From an uncultured Roseburia sp. (GTDB taxonomy: Bacteria; Bacillota; Clostridia; Lachnospirales; Lachnospiraceae), in the NCBI GenBank assembly GCA_947642555.1, contig CANRSX010000029.1:1-62075 (forward strand): 62,075 nt of DNA. The letters are read 5' to 3'. Below the pieces are notes generated by a model. The model was not told where the DNA came from, searched no databases, and saw only the letters and a list, made by a program, of their open reading frames with translations. The stretch's first letter is position 1. Each line of letters starts with the position of its first letter. The position numbers and the translations under genes are program-made. Of this stretch, positions 26,915 through 36,660 are shown in pieces.

Positions 26915-28019
26915 TTTTCTGCGTTCCTGTAACCTTTTTTATTTCCTTCATATATGCTTCCACAACGATCTGACGGTCAAATTCCCGCTCCATTTTCCTG
27001 CGGCCTTCTCTTCCCATCTGTACCTTTTTGTCATAAGGAAGATTTATAAATTTCTCAATCGCCCTGACCAGGTCAGCCGGATCCTGTGGTCGGAATCCGA
27101 TACCGGATATTCCATCGTCAAACGTCTCCCTGCATCCTGCCACACTGCTGGCAAGAACAGGCCGTCCTGTCGCCGCCGCTTCCAGCAGTACATTTGACAT
27201 TCCCTCGTGGTAGGACGGATGGATAACGGCATGGGATTCCTTTAAAAACGGATGAATGTCATCCTGCTGTCCGATGTATTCGATAATGCCTTTTTTTACC
27301 GCATCCTGAATTTTCTCCTGATAATCCTCATCAAAAAACCCGATCATCCGGAATATCACATCCGGGTATTTCTTTTTTACGTTCTCCGCGGCTGCCAGCA
27401 GCTCATCCGTCCCTTTATCCTTCATGATACGGCCGACGGTGGAAAAGATCAGTCTGCCGCTGTCTTCCGGGTATTCCTCATAGCAGTGCTGCGTTAGGTT
27501 CACGCCCGACCCGGGAAGCAGTCTGAATCTGTTCCGTGGAACAATATGCCGGGTTGCCATGTATGCAAGATTTTCTTTATTCTGGAAAAAGACCGTCTGT
27601 GCCTTCCGCAGACCCAGACGATACAGACTCAGCGTGACAGCCTGAAGGATCCCGCCGTTTTCAACTGCGGTGCCAAGACCGGTAATGTTGGCAATGAATG
27701 GAATCTTTTTTATTCCGGCCGCTATTCCGCCATAAATATTGGGTTTTATTGTATATGTCAGCACCACGTCCGGCTTTATCTTACCCAAAAGCCAGATATA
27801 ATACCGGATCAGTTTCAGATCCTGCAGCGGATTCATTCCCCTGCGTTCCAGATATTTGTTGGACAGTACTCTGCACCCGGTTTCTCTTAGTTCCTGCAAA
27901 AATTCCCCATCCGGAACGGATATAGATACCCTGTATCCACAGCGGAACATTTCCTCCAGCAGTTCCCGGCGAAACCGGTAAAGACCGAGCGAATGGTTTG
28001 CCAAAATCAGTATTTTCAT
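26907..28019 (-). CDS. glycosyltransferase family 4 (second sugar addition likely)
   Basis: 370 residues. Starts KILILANHSLGLYRFRRELLEEM; later FIANITGLGTAVENGG, IFSTVGRIMKDKGTDELLAAAE and the E-x7-E region SYHEGMSNVLLEAAATGRP with SVAGCRETF, a classic GT4 like PglA/WbpT and capsule relatives. Being directly after the PglD- and PglC-like genes, it probably adds the second sugar to the lipid-linked primer. Overlaps both neighbours by 4-8 nt. Confidence 0.88.
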   Translation of the reverse strand: MKILILANHSLGLYRFRRELLEEMFRCGYRVSISVPDGEFLQELRETGCRVLSNKYLERRGMNPLQDLKLIRYYIWLLGKIKPDVVLTYTIKPNIYGGIAAGIKKIPFIANITGLGTAVENGGILQAVTLSLYRLGLRKAQTVFFQNKENLAYMATRHIVPRNRFRLLPGSGVNLTQHCYEEYPEDSGRLIFSTVGRIMKDKGTDELLAAAENVKKKYPDVIFRMIGFFDEDYQEKIQDAVKKGIIEYIGQQDDIHPFLKESHAVIHPSYHEGMSNVLLEAAATGRPVLASSVAGCRETFDDGISGIGFRPQDPADLVRAIEKFINLPYDKKVQMGREGRRKMEREFDRQIVVEAYMKEIKKVTGTQKND

Positions 28020-28663
28020 CTGTATTTTATCACCTTCGCCGGATTCCCAACTGCTGTACAGCCGTCCGGTATATCCCTCACCACCACAGCCCCGGCCCCG
28101 ATCACGCTTTCCTTTCCGATGTGAATTCCCTGGATTACCTGCGTTCCGGTTCCGATCTCCGTGGCATTTCCAACCGCGACATTTCCACTTATATGCACAC
28201 CCGGATACAGCGTGACAAAATCTCCGAGAACAGCATCGTGGCCAACCGTGCAGTCAAGGTTTATAATCGTATGATTTCCGATACTGATATCCACCGTAAG
28301 GATATTCCCGGCACAGATAATACATCCCTCGCCAGCGGTAACCGACTGCGACAGTTCTGCTGACGGATCCGTCAGCGTGGCAAAGTGCAGCTGCGGCATC
28401 CCGGTCAGTTTCCGGATGATCGTTTCCCGCGCTTTGGCATTTCCAACCGCACATACCACCCAGAAGTCCTCTGTCAGACCGGTCAGGCTGTCACAGCCTC
28501 CGGTTACCCTGTAACCGTCCAGTTCCGTGCCATGCAGAGAACTGTTATCGTCAATAAAGCCACGGATCTCCCAGGCCGGTGAAACCGTATTAATCCGTTC
28601 TGCCAGCCAGGCAGTTTCCCTTCCGAATCCGCCGGCTCCGATAATATAAAGAGGTTTTCTCAT
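28016..28663 (-). CDS. PglD-like sugar O/N-acetyltransferase (left-handed beta-helix)
   Basis: 215 residues. N-terminal Rossmann-like sugar nucleotide domain (YIIGAGGFGRETAWL), then a hexapeptide-repeat beta-helix from about residue 100 (IGNHTIINLDCTVGHD, YPGVHISGNVAVGN, IGAGAVVVRDIPDG). The GHD histidine aligns with the catalytic base of PglD. The product of the C4-amino sugar would be UDP-N,N'-diacetylbacillosamine or a relative. Overlaps the sugar transferase gene by 4 nt. Confidence 0.85.
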   Translation of the reverse strand: MRKPLYIIGAGGFGRETAWLAERINTVSPAWEIRGFIDDNSSLHGTELDGYRVTGGCDSLTGLTEDFWVVCAVGNAKARETIIRKLTGMPQLHFATLTDPSAELSQSVTAGEGCIICAGNILTVDISIGNHTIINLDCTVGHDAVLGDFVTLYPGVHISGNVAVGNATEIGTGTQVIQGIHIGKESVIGAGAVVVRDIPDGCTAVGNPAKVIKYR

Positions 28664-29412
28664 CCTTCATTCCCCGTAAACGCTTCCATGGTTGCCGATG
28701 TCCCCGAACTGATCCCGTCCTTTTTCACAACGGCTACTGCCGTTTTCAGCAGTATCTTAAGATCCCCCGTAAACGTGATATGTCTTACATATTTCACGTC
28801 ATCCCCGAACTTTTCTTCCCAGGACAGTGCATTCCTGCCGGACACCTGTGCCAGCCCGGACAGTCCCGGCCTGACATCATGCCGGTGTCTCTGCTCCTCG
28901 CTGTAACGCGGCAGATATTCCGGCAGCAGCGGACGCGGCCCGATCAGCGACATATCCCCTTTTATGATATTGAACACCTCCGGCAGCTCGTCCAGACTGG
29001 TACTTCGGAGCTGTTTCCCGAATGCAGTCAGCCGTTTTTCATCCGGCAGCAGCTCCCCGTCCTTCCCGCGCCTGTCGGTCATGGTGCGGAACTTGTATAT
29101 CCTAAACATTTCTTCCTGCCCGGTCGCCGGATCCTTTCTGCCCGGCCTCTCCTGCACAAACAGTACGGGAGAACCGAGCTTTGCCCGCACCAGCAGCGCC
29201 GTCACCATAAGAACCGGGGAGAGCAGTGCCAGTGCAGTCCCGGATACCAGCACATCCAGGGGACGTTTGAAGACTGCCTCATACGGGCCGTACGGGACAT
29301 GCAGTCCTGCTGTTTCTGCCTCATTCTGTTTTTTCTTTGTCAAAAAATAAACACCGGCTCCTGCCGATGCAACAGTGAAAACGGAGCAGATCACTCCTGC
29401 TGATTTTTTCAT
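28660..29412 (-). CDS. initiating sugar-1-phosphate transferase (PglC/WcaJ family)
   Basis: 250 residues. An N-terminal hydrophobic helix, a second membrane segment around 52-75 (KRPLDVLVSGTALALLSPVL), then the catalytic core: KFRTMTD, STSLDELPEVFNIIKGDMSLIGPRPLLPEY and RHDVRPGLSGLAQVSGRN. This is the monotopic phosphoglycosyl transferase that loads the first sugar phosphate onto undecaprenyl phosphate. It has an extra N-terminal helix compared with minimal PglC. This defines the first committed step of the pathway. Confidence 0.92.
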   Translation of the reverse strand: MKKSAGVICSVFTVASAGAGVYFLTKKKQNEAETAGLHVPYGPYEAVFKRPLDVLVSGTALALLSPVLMVTALLVRAKLGSPVLFVQERPGRKDPATGQEEMFRIYKFRTMTDRRGKDGELLPDEKRLTAFGKQLRSTSLDELPEVFNIIKGDMSLIGPRPLLPEYLPRYSEEQRHRHDVRPGLSGLAQVSGRNALSWEEKFGDDVKYVRHITFTGDLKILLKTAVAVVKKDGISSGTSATMEAFTGNEG

Positions 29413-29439
29413 ATCTTTTCCGGTAACCGTCCTGATTTT

Positions 29440-30765
29440 CTACTCAAAACATCTCCTGATTATCTCAACCACCCGGTCCTGTTCCTCTGGCGTCATCTTG
29501 TGATCCGACGGCAGGCACAGCCCCCGTGCAAAAAGATCCGCCCCGGCGTCACATCCGGCCTCCCCGCTGATATACGCATTGCTGTTCCCGCGCATGGACC
29601 CGGATCTTCCGACAAAACCGTTATTCTTATAAATGCTCTGCATGTGCATCGGCTTCCACAGCGGGCGTCCCTCGGCGCCAAAGCTTGCAAGTGCGTCCAG
29701 AATCTCCGTCGGACAGCTCTTTCCCCGTTCCGGCCTCCACATGGCCTCGCGCTCGGACCGCTGGGTCTCGCACATGGCTTCTCTATTTACCAGCAGACAG
29801 GAAAGCCAGAAATTCGGCGTGCTGTCTGCCTCATTCCACGGATTCAGGGTAACCGGCAGACCTGCAAGGCCATCCCGGTATCTCTGATAAATCTCCGTTT
29901 TCCTTGCGATATGTTCCTCCAGGTGTTCCATCTGCCCACGTGCGATCCCGGCAATGATGTTGCTCATCCGGTAGTTATACCCGAGTTCCTCGTGCTGGTA
30001 CCACGGGGCAGCCTCCCTTGCCTGGGTCGACCACTTCCGCACCTTCTCCGCGTCATGCCGGCTGTCCGTCAGGAACATTCCCCCGGAGCTCCCGGTGATG
30101 ATCTTGTTCCCGTTAAAGCTGATCACCGCATAATCGCCGAAGGTTCCCGTCTGCATGCCCTTATAGGATGCGCCGAAGCTCTCCGCGGCGTCCTCCACCA
30201 GCAGCGCGCCGTGCGCCCGGCAGATCTCTTTTATCTCATCAATCTTCCCCGGTGTCCCGTAAAGATGCGCCAGCACCACCAGCTTTACGTCCGGATGGAT
30301 CTCAAAGGCCCGTGCCAGGCTCTCCGGATCCATGTTCCAGGTGTCGTACTCCGTGTCGATAAACACCGGCTCCCCGCCCTCATATACCACAGGATTTACC
30401 GTGGCGTCAAACGTCATATCCGAGCAGAACACGCGCTTCCCGAGCAGACTTCCGCCGGGGCCTAATCCCGCCGGCGTGGAAATCCCGCTGCTGCTCCCGT
30501 AGAGCCGTTCTGCCGCCAGCCTGACAGACAGATGGAGCGCTGCGGTTCCCGAGGACAGGGCAACGGCATACGATACACCGGCCTTTTCGGCCACAGCCGC
30601 TTCCAGCGCATCCACATTTTCCCCTGCAGTGGTAATCCAGTTGGCGCGGAACGCCTCCTGTACGTACCGCAGTTCCTCCCCGTGCATGGTGGGGGAGGAA
30701 AGCCACAGTTTTTTTTCAAACGGAATGATATCTGAAAATCTCTGATCTGATCTGAAATCGTACAT
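29440..30765 (-). CDS. DegT-family aminotransferase (PglE-like), first gene of the polysaccharide operon
   Basis: 441 residues. ALSSGTAALHLSVRLA, VEDAAESFGASYKG and the PLP lysine in SFNGNKIITGSSGGMF. Its place before PglC- and PglD-like genes matches PglE, which aminates UDP-4-keto-6-deoxy-GlcNAc. It is about 50 residues longer than typical, with inserts after residue 75 (GISTPAGLGPGGSLLG) and around 320-350. The matching 4,6-dehydratase (PglF) is not in the window. A GAGAGAACC site precedes the ATG. Confidence 0.85.
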   Translation of the reverse strand: MYDFRSDQRFSDIIPFEKKLWLSSPTMHGEELRYVQEAFRANWITTAGENVDALEAAVAEKAGVSYAVALSSGTAALHLSVRLAAERLYGSSSGISTPAGLGPGGSLLGKRVFCSDMTFDATVNPVVYEGGEPVFIDTEYDTWNMDPESLARAFEIHPDVKLVVLAHLYGTPGKIDEIKEICRAHGALLVEDAAESFGASYKGMQTGTFGDYAVISFNGNKIITGSSGGMFLTDSRHDAEKVRKWSTQAREAAPWYQHEELGYNYRMSNIIAGIARGQMEHLEEHIARKTEIYQRYRDGLAGLPVTLNPWNEADSTPNFWLSCLLVNREAMCETQRSEREAMWRPERGKSCPTEILDALASFGAEGRPLWKPMHMQSIYKNNGFVGRSGSMRGNSNAYISGEAGCDAGADLFARGLCLPSDHKMTPEEQDRVVEIIRRCFE

Positions 30766-30801
30766 GGTTCTCTCTATAATCCTGTATTTTTAGCTATTAC
30801 A

Positions 30802-30828
30802 TAAAAAGACTGCGGTTTCCCGCAGTCT
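30802..30828 (-). terminator. rho-independent terminator of the toxin-antitoxin operon
   Basis: In minus-strand RNA, AGACTGCGG and CCGCAGTCT form a perfect 9-bp stem with a GAAA tetraloop, followed by a run of five U (30807-30803). It closes the antitoxin-toxin pair and separates it from the polysaccharide operon, whose own promoter must lie in the 36 nt between this hairpin and the first ATG or in read-through. Confidence 0.85.
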
Positions 30829-30845
30829 GATAAAATACAGCTCCT

Positions 30846-31160
30846 CTATTCTGATATATATTCATAATCCTGCAAATCGTGATAAACGGCATCCACATAG
30901 ACCATGCTGCCCTCTATCCGATAAAGCATAAAATAATGATGATTCTTAAAATGTATCATCCGATATCCCAGCGTCCGCAGCCTGGGATCATCACACAGTT
31001 TCAGATTACCAGCAATACGTGACAGCCTTCGGCCTGTTTCCTCCGCATCTTGCATCACACTTAACGCAACCTGTTCGTTCTGAAGCTCATACAGAATATA
31101 GCGGATCACGTCATCAAGCTGATCTCTTGCAGGGTGGGTTATGATAACCTTATAATCCAT
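30846..31160 (-). CDS. RelE/ParE-family toxin
   Basis: 104 residues. Compact RelE/ParE fold: VIITHPARDQLDDVIRYILYELQNEQVA as the first strand and helices, LCDDPRLRTLGYRMIHFKNHHYFMLYRIEG as the central sheet, and a VYHDLQDYE end. Members either cut mRNA in the ribosome or poison gyrase; which one cannot be told from sequence. Overlaps the antitoxin gene by 11 nt. Complete and probably functional. Confidence 0.88.
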   Translation of the reverse strand: MDYKVIITHPARDQLDDVIRYILYELQNEQVALSVMQDAEETGRRLSRIAGNLKLCDDPRLRTLGYRMIHFKNHHYFMLYRIEGSMVYVDAVYHDLQDYEYISE

Positions 31161-31389
31161 ATTTTACCCTGATTTCTTCGAGTGCCCGCCCCATTTCCTG
31201 ACAGTGTCCCTCTGCGGCCTGCTGTCTGGAAATCTCCAGATCCTTATAGATTTCCTCCCTGCTTTTTACCGGGAACGGGCATTCAGCAGCGCGCTGCCGG
31301 AACAGCCCGCTGATAAATTCCTGTATCTTTATCAGATCGGTCTCTGGCAATGCTTTCATCATAGAAATCGTATTTTCCAAAACATCCAT
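31150..31389 (-). CDS. antitoxin of the RelE/ParE-type pair
   Basis: 79 residues, first gene of the pair. It is acidic and mostly helical: a conserved SMMKALPETDLIKIQEFISGLF helix split before a second helix (SREEIYKDLEISRQQ) and a tail (MGRALEEIRVKYGL) typical of small antitoxins that wrap their toxin. No clear DNA-binding domain can be assigned. Recognised mainly by context and size; confidence in pairing is high, in family moderate. Confidence 0.78.
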   Translation of the reverse strand: MDVLENTISMMKALPETDLIKIQEFISGLFRQRAAECPFPVKSREEIYKDLEISRQQAAEGHCQEMGRALEEIRVKYGL

Positions 31390-31490
31390 ATATGTCTCCC
31401 ACCTTCCAAATCAGCACCAAAATGACAGATTCCCATTTCGTCTGATCTCATTATAACATTTTATGGCGAAAGCACAAATAATTTTGGAAA

Positions 31491-31649
31491 AAAGTTCAGC
31501 CATGCACCGCAAAATGGGCGAATCATGCCTGCATGAATGAGCACGTTTTGTGGTGCATGAGCGGAGCGCCCGTATATGAGCAAAAATGAACCGCGAAGCG
31601 GTGGAGAGCGTTGTAAACGCGGTTTTGCGAATGGCGCGGGCTGAACTTT
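31491..31649. mobile_element. MITE-like element with 11-bp terminal inverted repeats
   Basis: The ends AAAGTTCAGCC (31491-31501) and GGCTGAACTTT (31639-31649) are perfect inverted repeats. A second block inside each end (GCAAAA after the left, TTTTGC before the right) extends the symmetry. No gene within. A related half copy (AGTTCAGCCAT, then CAAAATGGGCG) lies at 45816-45846. This fits a short non-autonomous repeat family, inferred from two occurrences only. Confidence 0.5.
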
Positions 31650-31723
31650 AACTTTTTTGTAAAACCCTCTACCCTCACTGCACAGATATTTCAACAATTG
31701 TCATAAGGATATGATTTTCCACC

Positions 31724-31750
31724 AAAAAAGGACGGCCTCTTTGGCCGTCC
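31724..31750 (-). terminator. rho-independent terminator after the GNAT-membrane gene
   Basis: GGACGGCC and GGCCGTCC pair perfectly over 8 bp with a 5-nt loop; six U follow in minus-strand RNA. It lies about 11 nt past the stop of the gene ending at 31762. Confidence 0.9.
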
Positions 31751-31761
31751 CTGACATGCTT

Positions 31762-32754
31762 CTATATCTCTTCCCCATTTCCAAGTTCCTTAAAAATCTC
31801 ATCCTCCTCCGTCGCATCCACCGACAACCCGTCCTCCGTCCAAAGCCCGTCCGCAGAAATATGGTGCACGGTAACCCCTGTCATCACAGAAAAACAAATC
31901 ACAAGCGCGCCTGCCGCAAGCGACACTATCCACTTCACCGGAACTTTCTTTACCGGATACGTCACCTCCGGCTTTGCCGGCAGCGGATTCTGATATATCT
32001 GGTAGCGGTACTGCGGGCCATATGCAGGACCGGCCGGCGCACCCGGCTGACCGGTAAACCCGGGCTGATTGCCATAGCTTCCCGCCGCAGGCACTCCCCC
32101 TGCCGGCGGGAAGCCTCCCCGGCTGACCCCATAGCTTCCGCCTCCGCCGGACGGGCCGCCAAAACCAACCTGCACAGGCGTTCCGGCCCCCGGACCATAT
32201 CCGGCCCCCGCTGCTCCCATTCCCGGCGCGTAGCCGGCCCCCGGAATGCCGGGCTGACCGGCCGCGCTCCACCCGAACGGATACTGCGGCACCGACCAGA
32301 TCCGCCGTTCCAGCGGGATATACGTCGCCGCAGGCGCGCTCCCCTGGATCAGGGTAAACCCGATATGGTAAAAATACGATGCGGCGGACACCGGCGTCAC
32401 GTTAATCGTGACCCGTTCCTGTCCGGATACATTCGCCACATAGGTGCTCATGGCATTCACCAGCTGCAGCCCGATATGCCTTCTGACATAATGCGGCCGC
32501 ACGTAAAGCATCGTGATCTGGCCGCTGTCCCGGATCGCACCGACGGCACAGAGAAAAGCGTTCTCAAACGCGCCCCATAAGAACAGGCTTTTGCGGCTCA
32601 TTTCCTGCCACAGATTTTCCGTGCGTACATACTGATAAAAATAATCAGCCTCCTGCTGCGTCCTGATATACGGCCTCACACCAGCCTCAAACACTTCGTG
32701 TGCAGCAAATACCGCCTGCTGCAGTTCATTTCCATACAATAAGCGAATTTCCAT
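31762..32754 (-). CDS. GNAT domain protein with Gly/Pro/Tyr-rich linker and one membrane helix
   Basis: 330 residues from the ATG at 32754 (a TTG 9 codons earlier is open too). Residues about 1-155 are a GNAT acetyltransferase domain (ITMLYVRPHYVRRHIGLQLVNAMSTY). About 165-255 is a low-complexity stretch rich in G, P, A, Y and Q. A single helix follows near 275-297 (WIVSLAAGALVICFSVMTGVTV) with a short acidic tail. The N-terminal enzyme thus seems tethered to the membrane, with the catalytic domain probably in the cytosol. Target unknown. The gene is near glpK but looks independent. Confidence 0.7.
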   Translation of the reverse strand: MEIRLLYGNELQQAVFAAHEVFEAGVRPYIRTQQEADYFYQYVRTENLWQEMSRKSLFLWGAFENAFLCAVGAIRDSGQITMLYVRPHYVRRHIGLQLVNAMSTYVANVSGQERVTINVTPVSAASYFYHIGFTLIQGSAPAATYIPLERRIWSVPQYPFGWSAAGQPGIPGAGYAPGMGAAGAGYGPGAGTPVQVGFGGPSGGGGSYGVSRGGFPPAGGVPAAGSYGNQPGFTGQPGAPAGPAYGPQYRYQIYQNPLPAKPEVTYPVKKVPVKWIVSLAAGALVICFSVMTGVTVHHISADGLWTEDGLSVDATEEDEIFKELGNGEEI

Positions 32755-32847
32755 CGTAGCGCGTCGTCCTTTCCCTCTCAAACCTTACTGCTATCATACC
32801 ACCATTCCGGAAAACCCGCCATAACTTTCGAAAATCTTAAAACTCTG

Positions 32848-34531
<1,684 letters not shown>

Positions 34532-34581
34532 ATCCGATCTGCTCTCCACTCTCCGGTTCCGTCGATATGATAGATAAGTAC

Positions 34582-34609
34582 ATTATACCATGTACTGCCG
34601 GAAACGCAA
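34582..34609 (-). promoter_or_regulatory. sigma-A promoter of glpK
   Basis: Minus strand: TTGCGT (34609-34604), 16-bp spacer, TATAAT (34587-34582) with an extended TGG ahead of it. It predicts a leader of about 215 nt that contains the hairpins listed. Confidence 0.65.
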
Positions 34610-34671
34610 GCAGAATTTCATAAAAATCACTAGAAAACCATAAAATTACAAATGATTTTTATGAAATCTGC
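34610..34671. repeat. AT-rich inverted repeat upstream of the glpK promoter
   Basis: Left arm 34610-34629 (GCAGAATTTCATAAAAATCA) and right arm 34653-34671 (the complement, lacking one base) enclose 23 nt. It abuts the -35 box of glpK and sits past the ytaF stop. With no U-tract it looks more like an operator or structural element than a terminator. Confidence 0.55.
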
Positions 34672-34714
34672 CTCATTTGCGCCGGATTAGAAACTTTTTC
34701 TCCACATATTCCGC

Positions 34715-35335
34715 TCACACCAGCTTGCTCACCGCGAGCGCCACAAACAGCACGCCGCCGACCCACGATAAATCCCTCTTTTTATACTGTGTGAGCCTTC
34801 TCCCGGCAGACACGCCGGCCCGCACTGCCACAAAACTTAAAATCAGATTTAATAACAAAGCCTCCCATATATTAATTCCGAGAAACGCTGCTCCGAGTCC
34901 TCCGAAAAAACCGTCCAGAGACATTGCCAGCGCAAAAAACACACCCTCTGCCACCGACATATTGGAAGACTTATCCTGATCCGCTGCCACGGGATTATTA
35001 TAGATACTTAAAATCAGATGGATCTGTGAAAATGTGATCTTTACCCGTTTACACAGATATTTATGCTTTCGGATATACGTCCTGATCCCGTACTCCGCAA
35101 GCTTAAACACCCCGACCGCGAGCAGTACAAAAAAACACAATATTACCGCGTAGCGCTCCTTTATCACGCCGTCTAACAGATTTCCCGCGACAAGCGATAA
35201 AAACAGCACCCCGCTGCAGATTGCACTGATGCAGAGTGCTGTCGTCTTTCCGATCCTGATCTGTTCCGCCCCGCAGGCAACGCTTGCCAGAAACACGTCG
35301 ACCGAGAGCGCGACAATCAATAAAACAGTCTGCAC
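34715..35335 (-). CDS. ytaF: YtaF-type sporulation membrane protein (MntP/DUF204 superfamily)
   Basis: 206 residues with about six membrane helices in two homologous halves: ALSVDVFLASVACGA near the N-terminus and AMSLDGFFGGLGAAF near residue 140, each with the D in the first helix as in MntP-like cation exporters. A hydrophilic loop of about 45 residues joins the halves. YtaF homologues are conserved in spore formers. It supports a spore-forming host. Transported ion unknown. Confidence 0.82.
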   Translation of the reverse strand: MQTVLLIVALSVDVFLASVACGAEQIRIGKTTALCISAICSGVLFLSLVAGNLLDGVIKERYAVILCFFVLLAVGVFKLAEYGIRTYIRKHKYLCKRVKITFSQIHLILSIYNNPVAADQDKSSNMSVAEGVFFALAMSLDGFFGGLGAAFLGINIWEALLLNLILSFVAVRAGVSAGRRLTQYKKRDLSWVGGVLFVALAVSKLV

Positions 35336-35418
35336 ATTTTTCTCCTCAAAAATGCCTCTTCTGTTCTATTTTATTCCGATCCTGTCGATTGGTTCGCCTG
35401 CCGGCACGCGCTTACGCG

Positions 35419-36636
35419 TTACCTCCCTGCCAGAAGATGATCCAGCAGCTCATGCCCCGTTTCGATCCGGCGGCCGGTCGCTGCGGCCTCCCGCTCATTA
35501 TAATGCCGTTTTTCCCCGCCTTCGCCGCCATATGGCCGCGTGCTGTCGTAAAGCAGATAGGGGACGTCGTCCGCAGAATGTGTCCGGATCTCAATCGGCG
35601 TCGGGTGGTCCGGCAGTATTGCCATGCGAAACTCCTCCCCTGCCGCCTTAAGCCCTTCTGCGATCGGACGGATGATCCGCTCATCGAGACGCTCAATCGC
35701 CGTGATTTTCTTCTCCACACTGCCCTGATGGCCCATCTCATCCGGCCCCTCCAGGTGCACATAGACAAAATCACAGCCGCCCTTTGTCAGCACCTCCACA
35801 GCCGCCTGCGCTTTCCCCTCATAATTCGTGTCAAGGCCGCCGTTTGCGCCCTCCACCGTAATCACCTTCATCGAGGTGCCCACCGCGATCCCCTTTAAGA
35901 GATCCACCGCGGAGATCATCGCACCCTTTTTGTGGGAGCGCTCCTCAAACGGATAGAGCGATGGCTTTGTGCCCGCTCCCCAGAACCAGCAGGAATTCGC
36001 CGGCCGTTCCCCCCGTTTCTTCCGCTCCAGATTCACCGGATGGTTCACGAGGATCTCATAGCTTCGCCTCATCATATCGGCGAGCTTTTTCTCCTTTGGC
36101 AGCTTACCCGCGACCTTCTGCCCCAGGACATCGTGCGGCTGTACCAGCTCCTGCACCGTTCCGTTTTCCCAGATCAGGCAGTGCCGGTAGCTCGTTCCCG
36201 CGTAAAAATGAAATTCTTCGCTCTCCAGCTCCCGCTTCACCGCCTCTAATAAAACGGCTGCCTCCTCTGTGCTGATCTCGTCCGCGCTGTGGTCCACGAT
36301 CGTCCGGTCCTCATACCGCTCCTCTTCCTCCGAGAGCGTCACGAGGTTGCACCGGAGCGCGACGTCTGTCTCCTTCATCGGCACGCCGATCGAGAGCGCC
36401 TCTAACGGAGAACGGCCGGAATAAAATTTTCTGGGATCATACCCGAGCACGGACAGGTTCGCCGTATCGCTTCCCGGCTTCATACCCTCCGGGATCGTGT
36501 GGACCATCCCGATCTCACCTTTTTCTGCCAGCGCGTCCATCATCGGTGTCTTCGCATATTCCAGCGGCGTCATCCCGCCCAGGCATTCGATCGGACGATC
36601 CGCCATGCCGTCTCCTAATATTACTACATATTTCAT
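35419..36636 (-). CDS. APGM-family protein: phosphoglycerate mutase or homoserine kinase analogue
   Basis: 405 residues from the ATG at 36636 (homologues begin MKYVVILGDGMAD); another ATG 7 codons earlier is open. Alkaline-phosphatase-type fold: GDGMADRP, the GSDTANLSVLGYDP phosphate-acceptor Ser/Thr region and FVYVHLEGPDEMGHQGS with metal ligands, ending in LPDHPTPIEIRTHS. This is the archaeal-type cofactor-independent mutase family. Downstream of homoserine dehydrogenase, with no thrB in view, members have been proposed to act as homoserine kinase; that is the likelier role here. Confidence 0.85.
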   Translation of the reverse strand: MKYVVILGDGMADRPIECLGGMTPLEYAKTPMMDALAEKGEIGMVHTIPEGMKPGSDTANLSVLGYDPRKFYSGRSPLEALSIGVPMKETDVALRCNLVTLSEEEERYEDRTIVDHSADEISTEEAAVLLEAVKRELESEEFHFYAGTSYRHCLIWENGTVQELVQPHDVLGQKVAGKLPKEKKLADMMRRSYEILVNHPVNLERKKRGERPANSCWFWGAGTKPSLYPFEERSHKKGAMISAVDLLKGIAVGTSMKVITVEGANGGLDTNYEGKAQAAVEVLTKGGCDFVYVHLEGPDEMGHQGSVEKKITAIERLDERIIRPIAEGLKAAGEEFRMAILPDHPTPIEIRTHSADDVPYLLYDSTRPYGGEGGEKRHYNEREAAATGRRIETGHELLDHLLAGR

Positions 36637-36660
36637 ATTCTGTGATTTTCCTTCCATTCC

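Larger units (their letters stand above)
31390..31761. other. gap with MITE-like repeat and a terminator
   Basis: 372 bp without a convincing gene. It contains a probable 159-bp repeat element (31491-31649) and the terminator of the GNAT gene (31724-31750), both listed separately. A 78-codon frame on the minus strand covers the repeat and is not considered coding. Confidence 0.6.

Noticed and set aside
25733..26932. 399-codon open frame on the plus strand
   Set aside because: It lies opposite the nucleotide sugar dehydrogenase, which has full family motifs. The plus-strand translation shows no family resemblance and is a composition artefact.
29500..30465. 321-codon plus-strand frame
   Set aside because: Antisense to the PglE-like aminotransferase, rich in Arg/Pro/His and without motifs.
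31461..31697. 78-codon minus-strand frame in the gap before the antitoxin
   Set aside because: Entirely within the MITE-like repeat region; the similar reading near 45739-45933 comes from the same DNA repeat, not from protein conservation.
31711..32580. 289-codon plus-strand frame
   Set aside because: Antisense to the GNAT-membrane gene, whose low-complexity GC-rich part keeps the other strand open. Arg/His-rich with no fold.
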